DNA from: Chloroflexota bacterium
GTDB taxonomy: Bacteria > Chloroflexota > Limnocylindria > Limnocylindrales > CSP1-4
NCBI GenBank assembly: GCA_015478725.1
Contig: JADMIG010000014.1
Coordinates: forward strand, 1-64,000
DNA length: 64,000 bases
Direction of reading: 5' to 3'
Part shown: piece after piece, positions 40,118 through 48,772 of the stretch
Layout: each line of letters opens with the position of its first letter
Numbering within the stretch: position 1 is the stretch's first letter
Position numbers and translations under genes: made by a program
Notes under the pieces: generated by a model
What the model was told of the DNA's origin: nothing
The model's database searches: none
The model's input: the letters and a program-made list of their open reading frames with translations, nothing else

Positions 40118-41614
40118 TCACGGGTTCGGCCGGATCGCGGTCACGCCGCGCATCGTGCCCACGAGCACGAGGCCGTTCCAGAGCGTCGGCGAGGCGAAAT
40201 GGGGCACCGGGCCGAGGCCGATGCGGGCGAGGACAGCCCCGGTCGAGGGTGACAGCGCGAAGAGCTCGCCGGCCCCGATCGCGATGCTCCAGACCGCACC
40301 GCCGCCGATGACCGGTGGCCCGTTGGCGCCGGAGCCCATCCTCCATCCGAGGTGGATCGAGCCGTCCGCGCCGATGCGGACCATGCGGAGCCCGTCCGAG
40401 CACGGAAGATAGATCGTGGAGCCGGTCTGCGCGGCACCTCCGAAGGCGGCGCATACCTCGGCGGACGAGACCTGACCGCCTATCCCTCCAAGGTTCCCCT
40501 GGCGCAGGACGTAGCCGGTGCCGCTCTTGCCGGCGATGAAGACCCAGCCGCCCGGCACGAGGACCGGGCTGAGCGAGCCGAGGTCGGCGTCCCTCGCGTT
40601 GTCCTGCGCCCACGTCGTCGGGGCGAAGAACGAACGCAGGCGAAGCGTCGGGGAGAGCTCGAGGACCGAGTCGCTGCCGTCATACGTGGACGTCGAGCTG
40701 CCGTTGCCGACCGAGACGTAGAGGTTGCCGTCACCGTCGAGGACGGGTCCGCCCGGCGCCCAGACCGCCCCTTCCCGCGCCACCGGCACCCGGTAGGCGA
40801 TCGTCGCGCCCTGGCCGGTCAGCGGCACGCCCACGACCTTGCCCCGATACTGGCCGCAGTCCCCGGCGAGGCCGCCGAAGCCGATGTACACGTAGCCATT
40901 GCCGAGCGCGAGCGCAGCACGCTGCTGGTGGGTGCGCGGGTCGTCGCCCGGGAGGTCCACGACGCGCGACCAGCGGACCGCGCCGGTCGCCGGGTCGAGG
41001 GCGAAGAGCACGTGGCTCGGTCCCGAGACCTCCGCCACGACGAATACCGACGCCGTCGTCGGATCGTAGACCGGAGTGCTCGTGATGCCGAGCGGGTCGA
41101 TGTTGCCGCAGGGAAGGTCGGAGAGCGGCACCGGCGTGCCGAGGTGGCGGCGCCAGATGACGCGCCCGTTCGCCGGATCGAGGGAATAGACGCTGTCGCC
41201 CTCGGTCGCGACGATGACCCGGCCGTTGACGCCGAGCGGTTGCCCGTAGACCGCTCCGTCGAGGATCGTGCTCCAGGCTTCCATCAGGCCGCGACCGACG
41301 GCGGGGAAGCCGGCCGCCACTCCGGTCCGCGCGCCGTCGCGGTGGTAGACCGGCCACTCGGCCGGGGTGGGATGTGGTGTCGGCGTCGGAAGTGGTGTCG
41401 GCGTCGGAAGTGGTGTCGGCGTCGAGGTGGGACTCGGCATCGGTGACCGGCTGAGGCCGGAATCGGAGGGGGAGGTGGCGGCGGTCGGTTCTCCTGTTGT
41501 CGCCAGCGAGGCCGGCGAGACCGACGTGGCCGGCGAGGCGGGTGCGGAGCCACACGCTGCCGCGACGAGGCACGCCCCGACCATGACACCGGTGAGCGGA
41601 TGAGCCCTGGTCAC
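40118..41614 (-). CDS. PQQ-like beta-propeller lipoprotein
   Basis: 498 residues. Signal peptide with lipobox VAAAC, a Thr/Pro linker (PTPTPLPTPTP), then a propeller with PQQ-enzyme-type repeats (VYSLDPANGRVIWRR, LFALDPATGAVRWSR, LFALSPSTGAVLARI). No quinoprotein active-site residues are evident, so it is more likely a binding propeller than a dehydrogenase. The start is uncertain: GTG 41614 gives a normal basic N-region; ATG 41584 would leave only a few residues before the hydrophobic core. It is divergent from the transglycosylase gene. Confidence 0.82.
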   Translation of the reverse strand: MTRAHPLTGVMVGACLVAAACGSAPASPATSVSPASLATTGEPTAATSPSDSGLSRSPMPSPTSTPTPLPTPTPLPTPTPHPTPAEWPVYHRDGARTGVAAGFPAVGRGLMEAWSTILDGAVYGQPLGVNGRVIVATEGDSVYSLDPANGRVIWRRHLGTPVPLSDLPCGNIDPLGITSTPVYDPTTASVFVVAEVSGPSHVLFALDPATGAVRWSRVVDLPGDDPRTHQQRAALALGNGYVYIGFGGLAGDCGQYRGKVVGVPLTGQGATIAYRVPVAREGAVWAPGGPVLDGDGNLYVSVGNGSSTSTYDGSDSVLELSPTLRLRSFFAPTTWAQDNARDADLGSLSPVLVPGGWVFIAGKSGTGYVLRQGNLGGIGGQVSSAEVCAAFGGAAQTGSTIYLPCSDGLRMVRIGADGSIHLGWRMGSGANGPPVIGGGAVWSIAIGAGELFALSPSTGAVLARIGLGPVPHFASPTLWNGLVLVGTMRGVTAIRPNP

Positions 41615-41652
41615 TCCGTCATGGTGGCACCATCCGTTCGTGGCGGCAGACC

Positions 41653-42483
41653 ATGTCGATCCGATCCGTCCGAGACGCGCCAATGAACATGGAGGACACG
41701 GAGACGGACGTGAGTGGCGAGCCAGCGCCGGCCCACCCGGCCGCCATCGCCACGCCGGGGCGGAAGTCGACCCGCCGTCGATTGCTCCGCTGGGGTTCGA
41801 TCTCCGCCGGCCTCCTCGTCATCGCCGCCGTCGCCCTCTGGGGACTGTCACCATCCGTCAGCGACCTCGAGAGCCGCGTGGCCACCCTCGCGGCGCTCCG
41901 TGGCACGCCGGTCCTCCGCCCGGGTGACGTTCCGACGCTCCTCGCCGAGGCGATCGTCGCGACGGAGGACGAGCGCTTCTACCAGCACCACGGCATCGAC
42001 GTCATCGGCCTGAGCCGAGCGCTCCTCTATGACGTGGCGCATCTGTGCGCCTGTCAGGGCGGATCCACGATCACCCAGCAGCTCGCCAAGGATCTCTACC
42101 TCAACGGGTCGGACGGCGGGTTCACCAAGCTCGTCGACATCGCCCTCGCGTTCAAGGTGGAGCTCCAGCCCACCAAGCAGCGGATCCTCGCCGACTACCT
42201 GACCGAGGTGCCTTCCGGTTACGGTCTGCATGGCATGCCGGAGGCGGCCTGCGCGTACTTCCATCGACCGCTCCGGGCGCTCGACCTGGGACAGATCGCC
42301 GTGCTCGCCGGCATGCCCCAGGCGCCCTCCGCGTACGACCCGCGGTTCCATCCGGTGGCGGCCGCGACCCGCCGCGCGGCGGTCCTCGCGTCGATGGTCA
42401 GTGAAGGCTATGTGACGCCACAGCAGGCCGCGACGGCCGCGGCGGAACCGGTCGTTGCGGCCGCGATGCCCGGCGGCTGCTGA
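41653..42483 (+). CDS. Monofunctional peptidoglycan glycosyltransferase (GT51)
   Basis: 276 residues with an N-terminal cytoplasmic stretch, one membrane helix (ISAGLLVIAAVALWGLS) and a GT51 domain that polymerises lipid II. Catalytic Glu in AIVATEDERFYQHHGID, then QGGSTITQQLAKDLYL, KQRILADYLTEVPSGYGLHGM with the second motif, and AVLAGMPQAPS. No transpeptidase domain follows, so it is monofunctional or a short relative of class A penicillin-binding proteins. ATG 41653 or ATG 41683 may be the start. Confidence 0.9.
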   Translation: MSIRSVRDAPMNMEDTETDVSGEPAPAHPAAIATPGRKSTRRRLLRWGSISAGLLVIAAVALWGLSPSVSDLESRVATLAALRGTPVLRPGDVPTLLAEAIVATEDERFYQHHGIDVIGLSRALLYDVAHLCACQGGSTITQQLAKDLYLNGSDGGFTKLVDIALAFKVELQPTKQRILADYLTEVPSGYGLHGMPEAACAYFHRPLRALDLGQIAVLAGMPQAPSAYDPRFHPVAAATRRAAVLASMVSEGYVTPQQAATAAAEPVVAAAMPGGC

Positions 42484-42580
42484 TCCGGCGCCGCGGCGCT
42501 CTCCCCCGACCGATCCGCGCCGTGCTCTCATCCGAACCGATCCACGCTGATCGCCACGCCTTGCGCCACCGAGTTCAGGC

Positions 42581-42677
42581 CGATCCGCCCCTGCCTCTGC
42601 CGATCCGCCCCTGCCTCTGCCGATCCGCCCCTGCCCTGCCGATCCAGGCTAACTCTGCCGATCCAGGCTGACTCCCA
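42581..42677. repeat. 20-bp tandem repeat, about five units
   Basis: CGATCCGCCCCTGCCTCTGC is repeated from 42581, the later units degenerating to CGATCCAGGCTGACTC. It lies in a 437-bp intergenic space that holds no supportable gene. Units are directly abutting, unlike a CRISPR. Confidence 0.7.
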
Positions 42678-42775
42678 TCAGGCGGCCGTTATCCAGGTCG
42701 CTCGAGTCCTTCGGGCCGCCAACGGCACGGATCTCGAACAAGATTCCCACCCGGCGAGAACGAGACTCAACGTTC

Positions 42776-42817
42776 ATGGCCCCGCCGGGCCCGTCCATGG
42801 CCCCGCCGGGCCCGAGC
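42776..42817. repeat. Direct 21-bp repeat
   Basis: ATGGCCCCGCCGGGCCCGTC occurs at 42776 and again at 42797 with two changes at the end. It lies in the same non-coding space, upstream of nothing recognisable. Confidence 0.6.
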
Positions 42818-42920
42818 GCCTCCCGCTGCCCTCCGACTCATGGATAGCGCCCGCCCGGCGGTAGTTAGCGAGGAATCGCGGCATCTCCGAGTCGAGGACA
42901 TCCCGCGCTCCCCGTCGCTC

Positions 42921-43517
42921 TCACGGTGTCCGCGGCAGGCCGAGCATCCCGTGGACGGTGGACTCGCCCGAGGCGTGATCCGGTCCGCGGAGACACGCAT
43001 CGATCTCCCACCAGTTCCATTTCACTGGCATCGGGATCGTCACCACCACCTGCTCGTCGCCGCCGATCGAGGCGCATCTCTCGGCGGGAGTCCGAACGTC
43101 GAATGTCGCGGGCTGACCACCGACACTGACCGCCTGGCCAGCCGTCGGGTCGAATGACCAGTACGGGCGCGAATCGCTCCACAGGCCGACGACGATGCCG
43201 TTCGGTGGGAGCCGGATCGGTGGCCAGTTCGTGCAGCTGATGGACCCGACGCTGCGGATGCATGGGTCCGGCAGCGGCTCCGGACCGAGAAACGCGATCG
43301 CCTGGAAGAAGCTGTTCGCGACGACGTACTGGGCGACCTGCCAGTTCGCGGGATATCGGATGGCGCTCGGGCCGAACGGCACCGCCAGCCCCGTCAGCGT
43401 CGTCATGGCGGGGCTCCGCAATGAACCCGAGGGCACGGTCGCGCCGCAGCCGCCGACGATGAGCGAGAGCGCGACCACGAGGAGCCATCCCGTCCGCACC
43501 TCGTCACGGTAGCCCAT
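42921..43517 (-). CDS. Lipoprotein of unknown function, paralogue of 50267-50899
   Basis: 198 residues. Signal peptide with lipobox IVGGC, then a mature domain with paired cysteines (DPCIRSVGSISC; RCASIGGDEQVVVTIP; IDACLRGPD). The protein at 50267-50899 has the same cysteine spacing and the same ACLRGPD near the end, so the two are paralogues. No known family recognised. ATG 43517 gives a normal signal peptide (RTGWLLVVALSLIVGGC). Confidence 0.75.
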   Translation of the reverse strand: MGYRDEVRTGWLLVVALSLIVGGCGATVPSGSLRSPAMTTLTGLAVPFGPSAIRYPANWQVAQYVVANSFFQAIAFLGPEPLPDPCIRSVGSISCTNWPPIRLPPNGIVVGLWSDSRPYWSFDPTAGQAVSVGGQPATFDVRTPAERCASIGGDEQVVVTIPMPVKWNWWEIDACLRGPDHASGESTVHGMLGLPRTP

Positions 43518-43597
43518 CGGATGCGGGACGAACCGCGGCGCCGGGGGCGGATGCCCGGGCGTCGCGTCCTTCGCGTGCCGCTACCATCGTGGCTGTC

Positions 43598-44299
43598 ATG
43601 AGGCGCCGAGGATTCACGCCGGTCCCGCTCGCCTTCCTCGCGCTCGCCTTCCTCGCCGCGGGGCTCCTGCTCGTCGGCTATGGCGTGCCCGTGGGCATCG
43701 GGCTCCTCGTCGGTCTCGTTTTCGGCGTGACGCTCGGGGCGGTTGGCCTCCTCTGGCTCGGTGGCGGGCCCGGTCGATCGATCGGGCCCTTTGCCACAAC
43801 GTGGTTGACATCGTCCGCGTCAGAGGGTCCCGTCGAACTTCCGGATTGGGTTCGCGACAGTGAGCGGGTGACGGGTGTTGACATCGGCCCACTTCGCCGC
43901 ATCCTCGTCGTCGGTCAGACGGCCGCGAGCGGCGGCGCAAGTATCGAGTTGACGACGATCGAGCTCCGGGACACGGGCGGCGTCGCGATCGCGGTCGTCC
44001 ACACCGCACCACCGGACGCGCGATCTCCCGGGCCGTTCGCCCGCGTCACGCTCATCGACGATGTCGGCACGACCTATGTGGCCGCCGCCGAGATCTCGGG
44101 TTCGGCTCCGTTCGTGGCGCGGCTCGCGATTCGGTTCGCGCCCGCTCCGCCGATCGTCGCTGCCCGTCTGACGGTCCGCATCGAGGAGTTCGCGGATCCG
44201 TTCTCCGGCCGCGAGCCGAGGCGTCTCGCCGGACCATGGTCGTTCGTCGTCCCCCTGGAAGGAGCAGCAGACGGAGCCCGACGAGCGCCCGAGCGGTGA
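43598..44299 (+). CDS. Membrane protein of unknown function
   Basis: About 233 residues: two hydrophobic helices near the start (PLAFLALAFLAAGLLLVGYG and IGLLVGLVFGVTLGAVGLLW), then a soluble domain of beta-like segments (LRRILVVGQTAASGG, VTLIDDVGTTYVAAAE) ending in Arg-rich sequence. No family recognised. ATG 43598 is chosen; GTG 43589 would lie within 2 nt of a TACCAT -10 box. The next gene begins inside its 3' end. Confidence 0.65.
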   Translation: MRRRGFTPVPLAFLALAFLAAGLLLVGYGVPVGIGLLVGLVFGVTLGAVGLLWLGGGPGRSIGPFATTWLTSSASEGPVELPDWVRDSERVTGVDIGPLRRILVVGQTAASGGASIELTTIELRDTGGVAIAVVHTAPPDARSPGPFARVTLIDDVGTTYVAAAEISGSAPFVARLAIRFAPAPPIVAARLTVRIEEFADPFSGREPRRLAGPWSFVVPLEGAADGARRAPER

Positions 44300-44900
44300 T
44301 CGGATCGATGATGCGACCGATCGCCGGCCGAGGATCCCCGCCAAACGATGGCTCGGCCTGGCGGTCGGGATAGGTGTCGGGCTTGTGCTGGTCCGTGCCG
44401 CTGTGCTGGCGTCGCCGGGTGAAACCGCCCCCACCGCGGACCAGCTCGCCGTCCAGCAGACGGTCGTCGCCGCCCTGGACGCGCCAACCGAGCTGTTGAT
44501 CATCCCGTCGGTCAACGCCGATGGGACCGTCGACCCGGAGATCAGGGTGCAGATGGAGGCCCACGCTCGGGAAGTGCTCACGGGACTCTTTGCCGGGGAC
44601 CTGCTGGCGGAGCGACTGGCGATCGCCGAGCGGAACATCGTGGAAGTCGGACCGGATGAGGGTCTGATCATCGGCGGCGGCGTTTCCGAGGTCCGGTTCA
44701 TCTCGACGGTCATCGATGGCGACCGGGCGGCGGTCGTCGTCCACGACCGGATCACCGAAGTTGGCAAGGCCGGACCGTCAGGGCGGACCTTCTCTCCCTC
44801 GGGCACCGAGACGAACACCCTCACATTGGTCCGCACGAACGGGCGCTGGCTCGTCGTGAGCGAGCAATCGACTCCGGACTCGGGGAGCCAGCCGGGCTGA
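44271..44900 (+). CDS. Membrane-anchored protein with a non-standard start
   Basis: The frame contains a membrane helix (RWLGLAVGIGVGLVLVRAA) and an exported domain (about 130 residues; VQMEAHAREVLTGLFAG, TLTLVRTNGRWLVVSEQ) with good coding character. The only ATG/GTG before the exported domain is GTG 44385, which cuts the helix. Upstream the frame is open with no ATG, GTG or TTG, but GGAAGGAG (44257-44264) sits 6 nt before an in-frame ACG at 44271. I annotate from ACG as the likely start; a sequence error is the other option. No family recognised. It overlaps the preceding gene and is probably co-translated. Confidence 0.5.
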   Translation, partial: TEPDERPSGDRIDDATDRRPRIPAKRWLGLAVGIGVGLVLVRAAVLASPGETAPTADQLAVQQTVVAALDAPTELLIIPSVNADGTVDPEIRVQMEAHAREVLTGLFAGDLLAERLAIAERNIVEVGPDEGLIIGGGVSEVRFISTVIDGDRAAVVVHDRITEVGKAGPSGRTFSPSGTETNTLTLVRTNGRWLVVSEQSTPDSGSQPG

Positions 44901-44945
44901 TGGTGGCTTGGGTGCGACCCCTCTACCGAGCGGCTGGGTGCCCGA

Positions 44946-45197
44946 TCAATCGCGATCGAGCTCGGCGAATACCTCGGTGGTGGGCCGGGCGCGTCCCGCC
45001 CGCAGGTCGGCGTTCGCGTCGCGCATCGAGCGCGCGAACTCCGGCGCACGGACGAGCGCGACGTCCTCCAGCTCGTCGGAATCGAGTGCCACTATGGCGG
45101 TCACCGGCCGTCCGTGGCGCGTGGTGATCGCCGGCCGAACGAACGGATCACCTCGTTCAACACCTGGCTGGACCGCCGACCGAGTTCAAGCCGCATG
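44946..45197 (-). pseudogene. Frameshifted Phd/YefM antitoxin remnant
   Basis: On the minus strand a start MRLELGRRSSQVLNEVIRS looks like an antitoxin N-terminus but soon stops. From about 45120 another frame reads PAITTRHGRPVTAIVALDS and continues to ELDRD, the typical Phd/YefM core and tail. A one-base change near 45125 separates the two. No toxin gene follows. Likely a decayed antitoxin whose partner is gone. Confidence 0.5.
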
Positions 45198-45202
45198 ATG
45201 GA

Positions 45203-45754
45203 TTAGGTCGGCGGTCGGGAGCGGCTGCGGCCGCCCCGGCCGAGGACCAGGCCGAAGAGGATCCCGATCGAAAGAGCGGCCAGTCCGACCAGCGCCGCCG
45301 TGGGCACGGGATCGCCCGGCGCAACGGAGACTCGAGCGGACGCACCCGGTTGATCGGCGGGAAAGTTGCGGACGACGATCGTCCATTGACCGCTCTTCGT
45401 CGGCGTGAACGTCCCTCGCCACAGCGTCGCATCGTTCGGATCGCGCGTTAGCGCCACCGCCACGGTCGTGCCGTCCACCGCCTGCGCCGCCACGTCGAAC
45501 GGGTAGTCGGCGAACGGATAGAGGACGTTCCAGAGGCCGGATGCCGCGGGATACGCGAGCGTCAGGACCGGCAGCGTGATGTCGCCCGCGCGGATCGGCA
45601 CGAACGTCCGCAGGAGCACCTCGATCGGGCGGCCAACCACCCCCTCCGCGGGTGACACGGACACGGAGATGTCCATCGCCGCCAGCGTCGGCTTGGCGGT
45701 GAGCGCTCCAACGGCCAGAAGCGCGAGAACGAGACCCGCGACAGCCCGCTTCAT
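45203..45754 (-). CDS. Exported protein with Ig-like domain and C-terminal anchor
   Basis: 183 residues: signal peptide (AGLVLALLAVGALTA), an extracytoplasmic beta domain (VSVSPAEGVVGRPIEVLL, TLWRGTFTPTKSGQWTIVVRN) resembling FixH/YtkA-type or Ig-like domains, and a C-terminal helix (TAALVGLAALSIGILFGLVLG) followed by a basic tail. Function unknown. ATG 45754 has TACGTT 7 nt upstream (45762-45767), matching the leaderless pattern. Confidence 0.7.
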   Translation of the reverse strand: MKRAVAGLVLALLAVGALTAKPTLAAMDISVSVSPAEGVVGRPIEVLLRTFVPIRAGDITLPVLTLAYPAASGLWNVLYPFADYPFDVAAQAVDGTTVAVALTRDPNDATLWRGTFTPTKSGQWTIVVRNFPADQPGASARVSVAPGDPVPTAALVGLAALSIGILFGLVLGRGGRSRSRPPT

Positions 45755-45921
45755 CGCGCCCAACGTACACCGCGGCGTCCCGGGATGGTGCGAATGCGGG
45801 AGGCGTTCGCATGCCGTGTCGACCAGACTGGACAAGCCAGAGTCGTCGCGTGCACGATGTTGGCGGTCCCGAGATTGCGCGGGGGATCGGCACGATGGTC
45901 CGCGTGTGGTGGAACAGCAAC

Positions 45922-46497
45922 ATGGACGCGAGGCGTTCGATCGGCCTGCTGATCGCCGCCGTCGGCTGCGCCGTGACCGCGCTCGGGATCGCGGCGTCTC
46001 CAGTTTCCTTGGTCGCCGGCGTCAGCTACGCTCCCGCGTTCGCTGCCTTGGTCGGCGGGGTCCTTGGAGCGGCGATGGGTGGATACCTCCGCCACCGCGT
46101 GCCCGACCATGAGCGCGCACCGCTGTGGGCGCTCGCCTACGGGGCGTCGGTGGTCGCGATCCTGGTCGCCACGCTCGGGACGGCGGCCGTGATCCGCCCG
46201 ACTGTGCGCGGCATCGCGGGACTCGTGGATGCCTGGCCCGGCGTCATCGCCGGCGGCTCCCTCATCTACTACGTCGGCGCGTTGCTGTGGGAACGCGATG
46301 CCCGGAGGCGTCGCCTCGCGGTGCTGGTGTTCCTCGCGGCCTGGCTCATGGCCGGCGGGCTCGTCGCGAGAATGAGCGGGGACCCATGGGCCTCGATCGG
46401 GCCGCTGGTCTTTCTCGTGGGCTTCGGTCTGTTCCTCGTCGCGTTCCTGGTGAGCCTTCCACTCCTCTTTCAGGACGAAGCCAAACCGGCCGCATGA
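45922..46497 (+). CDS. Multi-spanning membrane protein of unknown function
   Basis: About 191 residues with five or six hydrophobic helices (IGLLIAAVGCAVTALGIAA, FAALVGGVLGAAMGGYL, GASVVAILVATLG, VIAGGSLIYYVGALLW, LVFLAAWLMAGGLVA, LVFLVGFGLFLVAFLVS). No family recognised. Start uncertain: ATG 45922 begins close to the first helix; ATG 45895 adds nine residues. Confidence 0.6.
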   Translation: MDARRSIGLLIAAVGCAVTALGIAASPVSLVAGVSYAPAFAALVGGVLGAAMGGYLRHRVPDHERAPLWALAYGASVVAILVATLGTAAVIRPTVRGIAGLVDAWPGVIAGGSLIYYVGALLWERDARRRRLAVLVFLAAWLMAGGLVARMSGDPWASIGPLVFLVGFGLFLVAFLVSLPLLFQDEAKPAA

Positions 46498-46501
46498 TCC
46501 T

Positions 46502-46603
46502 GCCGGGTTCAAGATCGAGGGAGGCCTCCTTGGCCACCTCGACCGCCGCTTCACCGCGGTGCGAGAGGCGCTGTCGCTCGAACCGGATGCTTCCGGCCGC
46601 TGA
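46502..46603 (+). pseudogene. C-terminal remnant of an unknown gene
   Basis: In-frame coding-like sequence with no start: GFKIEGGLLGHLDRRF then TAVREALSLEPDASGR and a stop. Codon use resembles real genes. It sits between a complete gene and a convergent one, as do other short gene ends in this region. No family can be named. Confidence 0.3.
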
Positions 46604-46611
46604 GTCGCCGA

Positions 46612-47145
46612 TCAGACCGAGAGGTCCCGCAGGTATCGGATCTCGAGTACGTCGGCGTCTCCGATCTGCTCCACCCGTCGACCGCCATCGGCGTGCCAGC
46701 CGGCGGCCGCGTAGAAGCGGCGCGCCCGCTCGTTCGTCTCGAGCACCCAGAGGGTCGCCTCGCCGAAACCCGCTGATCGTCCGGCATCGATGGCGGCGTT
46801 CATGAGGGCACGGCCGACTCCCTGTCCCCACGTCTCGGGAGCGGCGTAGATGGCGAAGAGCTCACCGACGCCGATCGTCGCGTCGTCATCGCGGCTCGGG
46901 CCGATCGCCGCAAAGCCCACGAGAGCGCCGCCGGCTTCGGCCACGAGCAGGTGATGGCTCGCCCCGCGCGCCTCCCACCAGCCGACGCCCCACCACCGCG
47001 TTCGCCGCTCGACCGAAAGGCCATCGAGTACCTCGTCCGGCAGCTGGCCGCAGTACGCGACCTGCCAGCTCCGGACGTGGACGGCGGCGATCGCCGGCGC
47101 ATCGTCAACGGTCGCCGGACGGATGCTCACGTCGAGGCCGCTCAT
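46612..47145 (-). CDS. GNAT acetyltransferase
   Basis: 177 residues of the RimI-like fold: IRPATVDDAPAIAAVHVRSW, LVGFAAIGPSRDD, and the acetyl-CoA loop ELFAIYAAPETWGQGVGRALM, with NERARRFYAAAGWH near the end. Substrate unknown. ATG 47145 has TATCGT (47153-47158) 7 nt upstream, a likely leaderless promoter. Confidence 0.9.
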   Translation of the reverse strand: MSGLDVSIRPATVDDAPAIAAVHVRSWQVAYCGQLPDEVLDGLSVERRTRWWGVGWWEARGASHHLLVAEAGGALVGFAAIGPSRDDDATIGVGELFAIYAAPETWGQGVGRALMNAAIDAGRSAGFGEATLWVLETNERARRFYAAAGWHADGGRRVEQIGDADVLEIRYLRDLSV

Positions 47146-47250
47146 CCCGGCCACGATAGGCGGGCCGTCAACGCGAACATGGATCGGAGAGCCCTCAGAA
47201 CCTTCCGGTGCGGTCGGCGGGCGGCGCCGTGATCAGGAGGTTTGTTGAGG

Positions 47251-47865
47251 CTAGGGCACGATCGTGAGCCGGAACGTGTAGCTCCCGCTCCATGTCGTCC
47301 CGTTGAGGACATCGTCCATGTCCACCGCAACGCCGATCGACCAGCTGCCGGGGGGAGGCGCGGCGATGACGAAGGTATGCGGATCCGGGCCCTGGTGGGC
47401 GTCAAGCGTCGTGGCAGCGGTCTGGTCGATCGGCGACTGTCGCCCGTTCGTCGCGGGCCAATACGAGGCTGCGACGCGGTGGATGACGACGTCCGCCGGA
47501 GCCGCGAAGGTCAGCGGTTGCCCGACGGCAAGGCGAGGCCCGTCCGGCAGGAAGTAGTCGCTTCCGAAGATCCCCTGGCTGCCGCACCGCCGCCAGCTGA
47601 ACGAGTCCGCATAGCCGAGGGCGGTGTCCGCACCTTGTCCGAGCGTCACCTGCGGCGGCGATATTTCGGTGCGCCAGGCGGCTGACGACGGACATGGCCG
47701 ATCGTCGGGAAAGGGACTGACTGCGACCGTGCCGACGCCACCGATCGGGGTCCCTTCCCCTGCGACAGAGAGGCGACCGCTGCCGGGGGGCGGCGAGGCT
47801 GACGGTGTCGACGAGCACGCCGCGAGTGACGCTACAAGGCAGCCGACCAACAGCAGGCGTGGCAT
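47251..47865 (-). CDS. Lipoprotein of unknown function
   Basis: 204 residues. Signal peptide MPRLLLVGCLVASLAAC with lipobox, then a mature domain with Cys pairs (DRPCPSS, SWRRCGSQG), beta-like segments (PLTFAAPADVVIHRV) and a C-terminal strand ending FRLTIVP. No family recognised; it may be a periplasmic binding or Ig-like domain. The start at ATG 47865 is fixed by the signal peptide. Confidence 0.7.
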   Translation of the reverse strand: MPRLLLVGCLVASLAACSSTPSASPPPGSGRLSVAGEGTPIGGVGTVAVSPFPDDRPCPSSAAWRTEISPPQVTLGQGADTALGYADSFSWRRCGSQGIFGSDYFLPDGPRLAVGQPLTFAAPADVVIHRVAASYWPATNGRQSPIDQTAATTLDAHQGPDPHTFVIAAPPPGSWSIGVAVDMDDVLNGTTWSGSYTFRLTIVP

Positions 47866-47997
47866 TTTCGGATCCAGTCTCCCACGAGCAGGAACGCGGA
47901 CCCTCGAAGGCGCAGCAGCGCCCCTCGGGTCCCCGATCCACTCGCCGTGGATAGCGGTGTGAGGCAGGTACCAACCGTTCCTGGCGCACAAGGTGGC

Positions 47998-48579
47998 TCA
48001 GCTGACGCGGTACTCGACCGTGACCGACACGCTCAGGGTCTGCGGATAGGGCGGCACCTGAACCGTCGGCGACAACGGCTGTCCGGGGCCACTCCCGCTC
48101 GCTCCACCCATCATCGGCAGGACGCCATAGGAGGGCGACACCGAGGCGCTCACCGACAGGACCCCGCTGATCCTGAGTCCGGTCGCCGCGGCGATGGCGT
48201 CCGCCTGCGCCTTCGCGTCGGCGAGGGCCGCGACGAGGGCGCTCTTCTGCGAGGCGGCGCGGTCCGACCCGTCGGTCGCCATGTCGGCCTGTCCGACCCC
48301 GGTCACGACGATCGTGTGGTCAGGAGCGATGCCGGGAGCGCCCCCGAAGAACGGATAGGCGATGGCGCTGCCGGATGATGTGACGGTGGTCCCGCCTCCC
48401 GTGACCGCCGGGAGCGCACCCGGTGCCCCGGCCGTGGTGCCGCCAGAAGGCATGATCGGCGCGGCCGACGGTGATATGGCGGCCGTCCTGGCGGGCGCGG
48501 TCAGGCCCACCCCGACGAGGAGGCCCGCTGCGAGTCCGAGCGCGATCCCGATACCGAGGATCCGAGGAGTGGATGACAT
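47998..48579 (-). CDS. Exported SIMPL-domain (DUF541-like) protein
   Basis: 193 residues with an N-terminal signal or anchor (ILGIGIALGLAAGLLVGVGLT), a Gly/Pro/Thr linker, then a shortened SIMPL-type domain (IVVTGVGQADM, SALVAALADAKAQADAIAAATGL, SVSASVSPSYG, VSVTVEYRVS). SIMPL proteins are exported and poorly understood. The domain is shorter than usual. ATG 48579 follows GGAGTCGC. Confidence 0.7.
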   Translation of the reverse strand: MSSTPRILGIGIALGLAAGLLVGVGLTAPARTAAISPSAAPIMPSGGTTAGAPGALPAVTGGGTTVTSSGSAIAYPFFGGAPGIAPDHTIVVTGVGQADMATDGSDRAASQKSALVAALADAKAQADAIAAATGLRISGVLSVSASVSPSYGVLPMMGGASGSGPGQPLSPTVQVPPYPQTLSVSVTVEYRVS

Positions 48580-48772
48580 GGCTGCGACTCCTGTGCGGGC
48601 AGGTCTCGACGTCTCCGTGCCTGCCGTGGCGAGACGCTCGACGACGCGGGGCGGTTCCCGGCCGGGACCACACGCCCGGCTGTCTCGTTCGAGTCGCTCC
48701 CGCCCGTCGCACAACGGGGCAGGCGTGCGTCGTTCTCGACGACAATGGCTCGGTTCGTTCAGGGGGATCGTC

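Noticed and set aside
42581-42677. CRISPR-like array
   Set aside because: Units abut directly with no spacers and degenerate along the array.
44900-45127. 75-residue plus-strand frame after the membrane-anchored protein
   Set aside because: Antisense to the decayed antitoxin, Arg/Pro-rich, no start signal.
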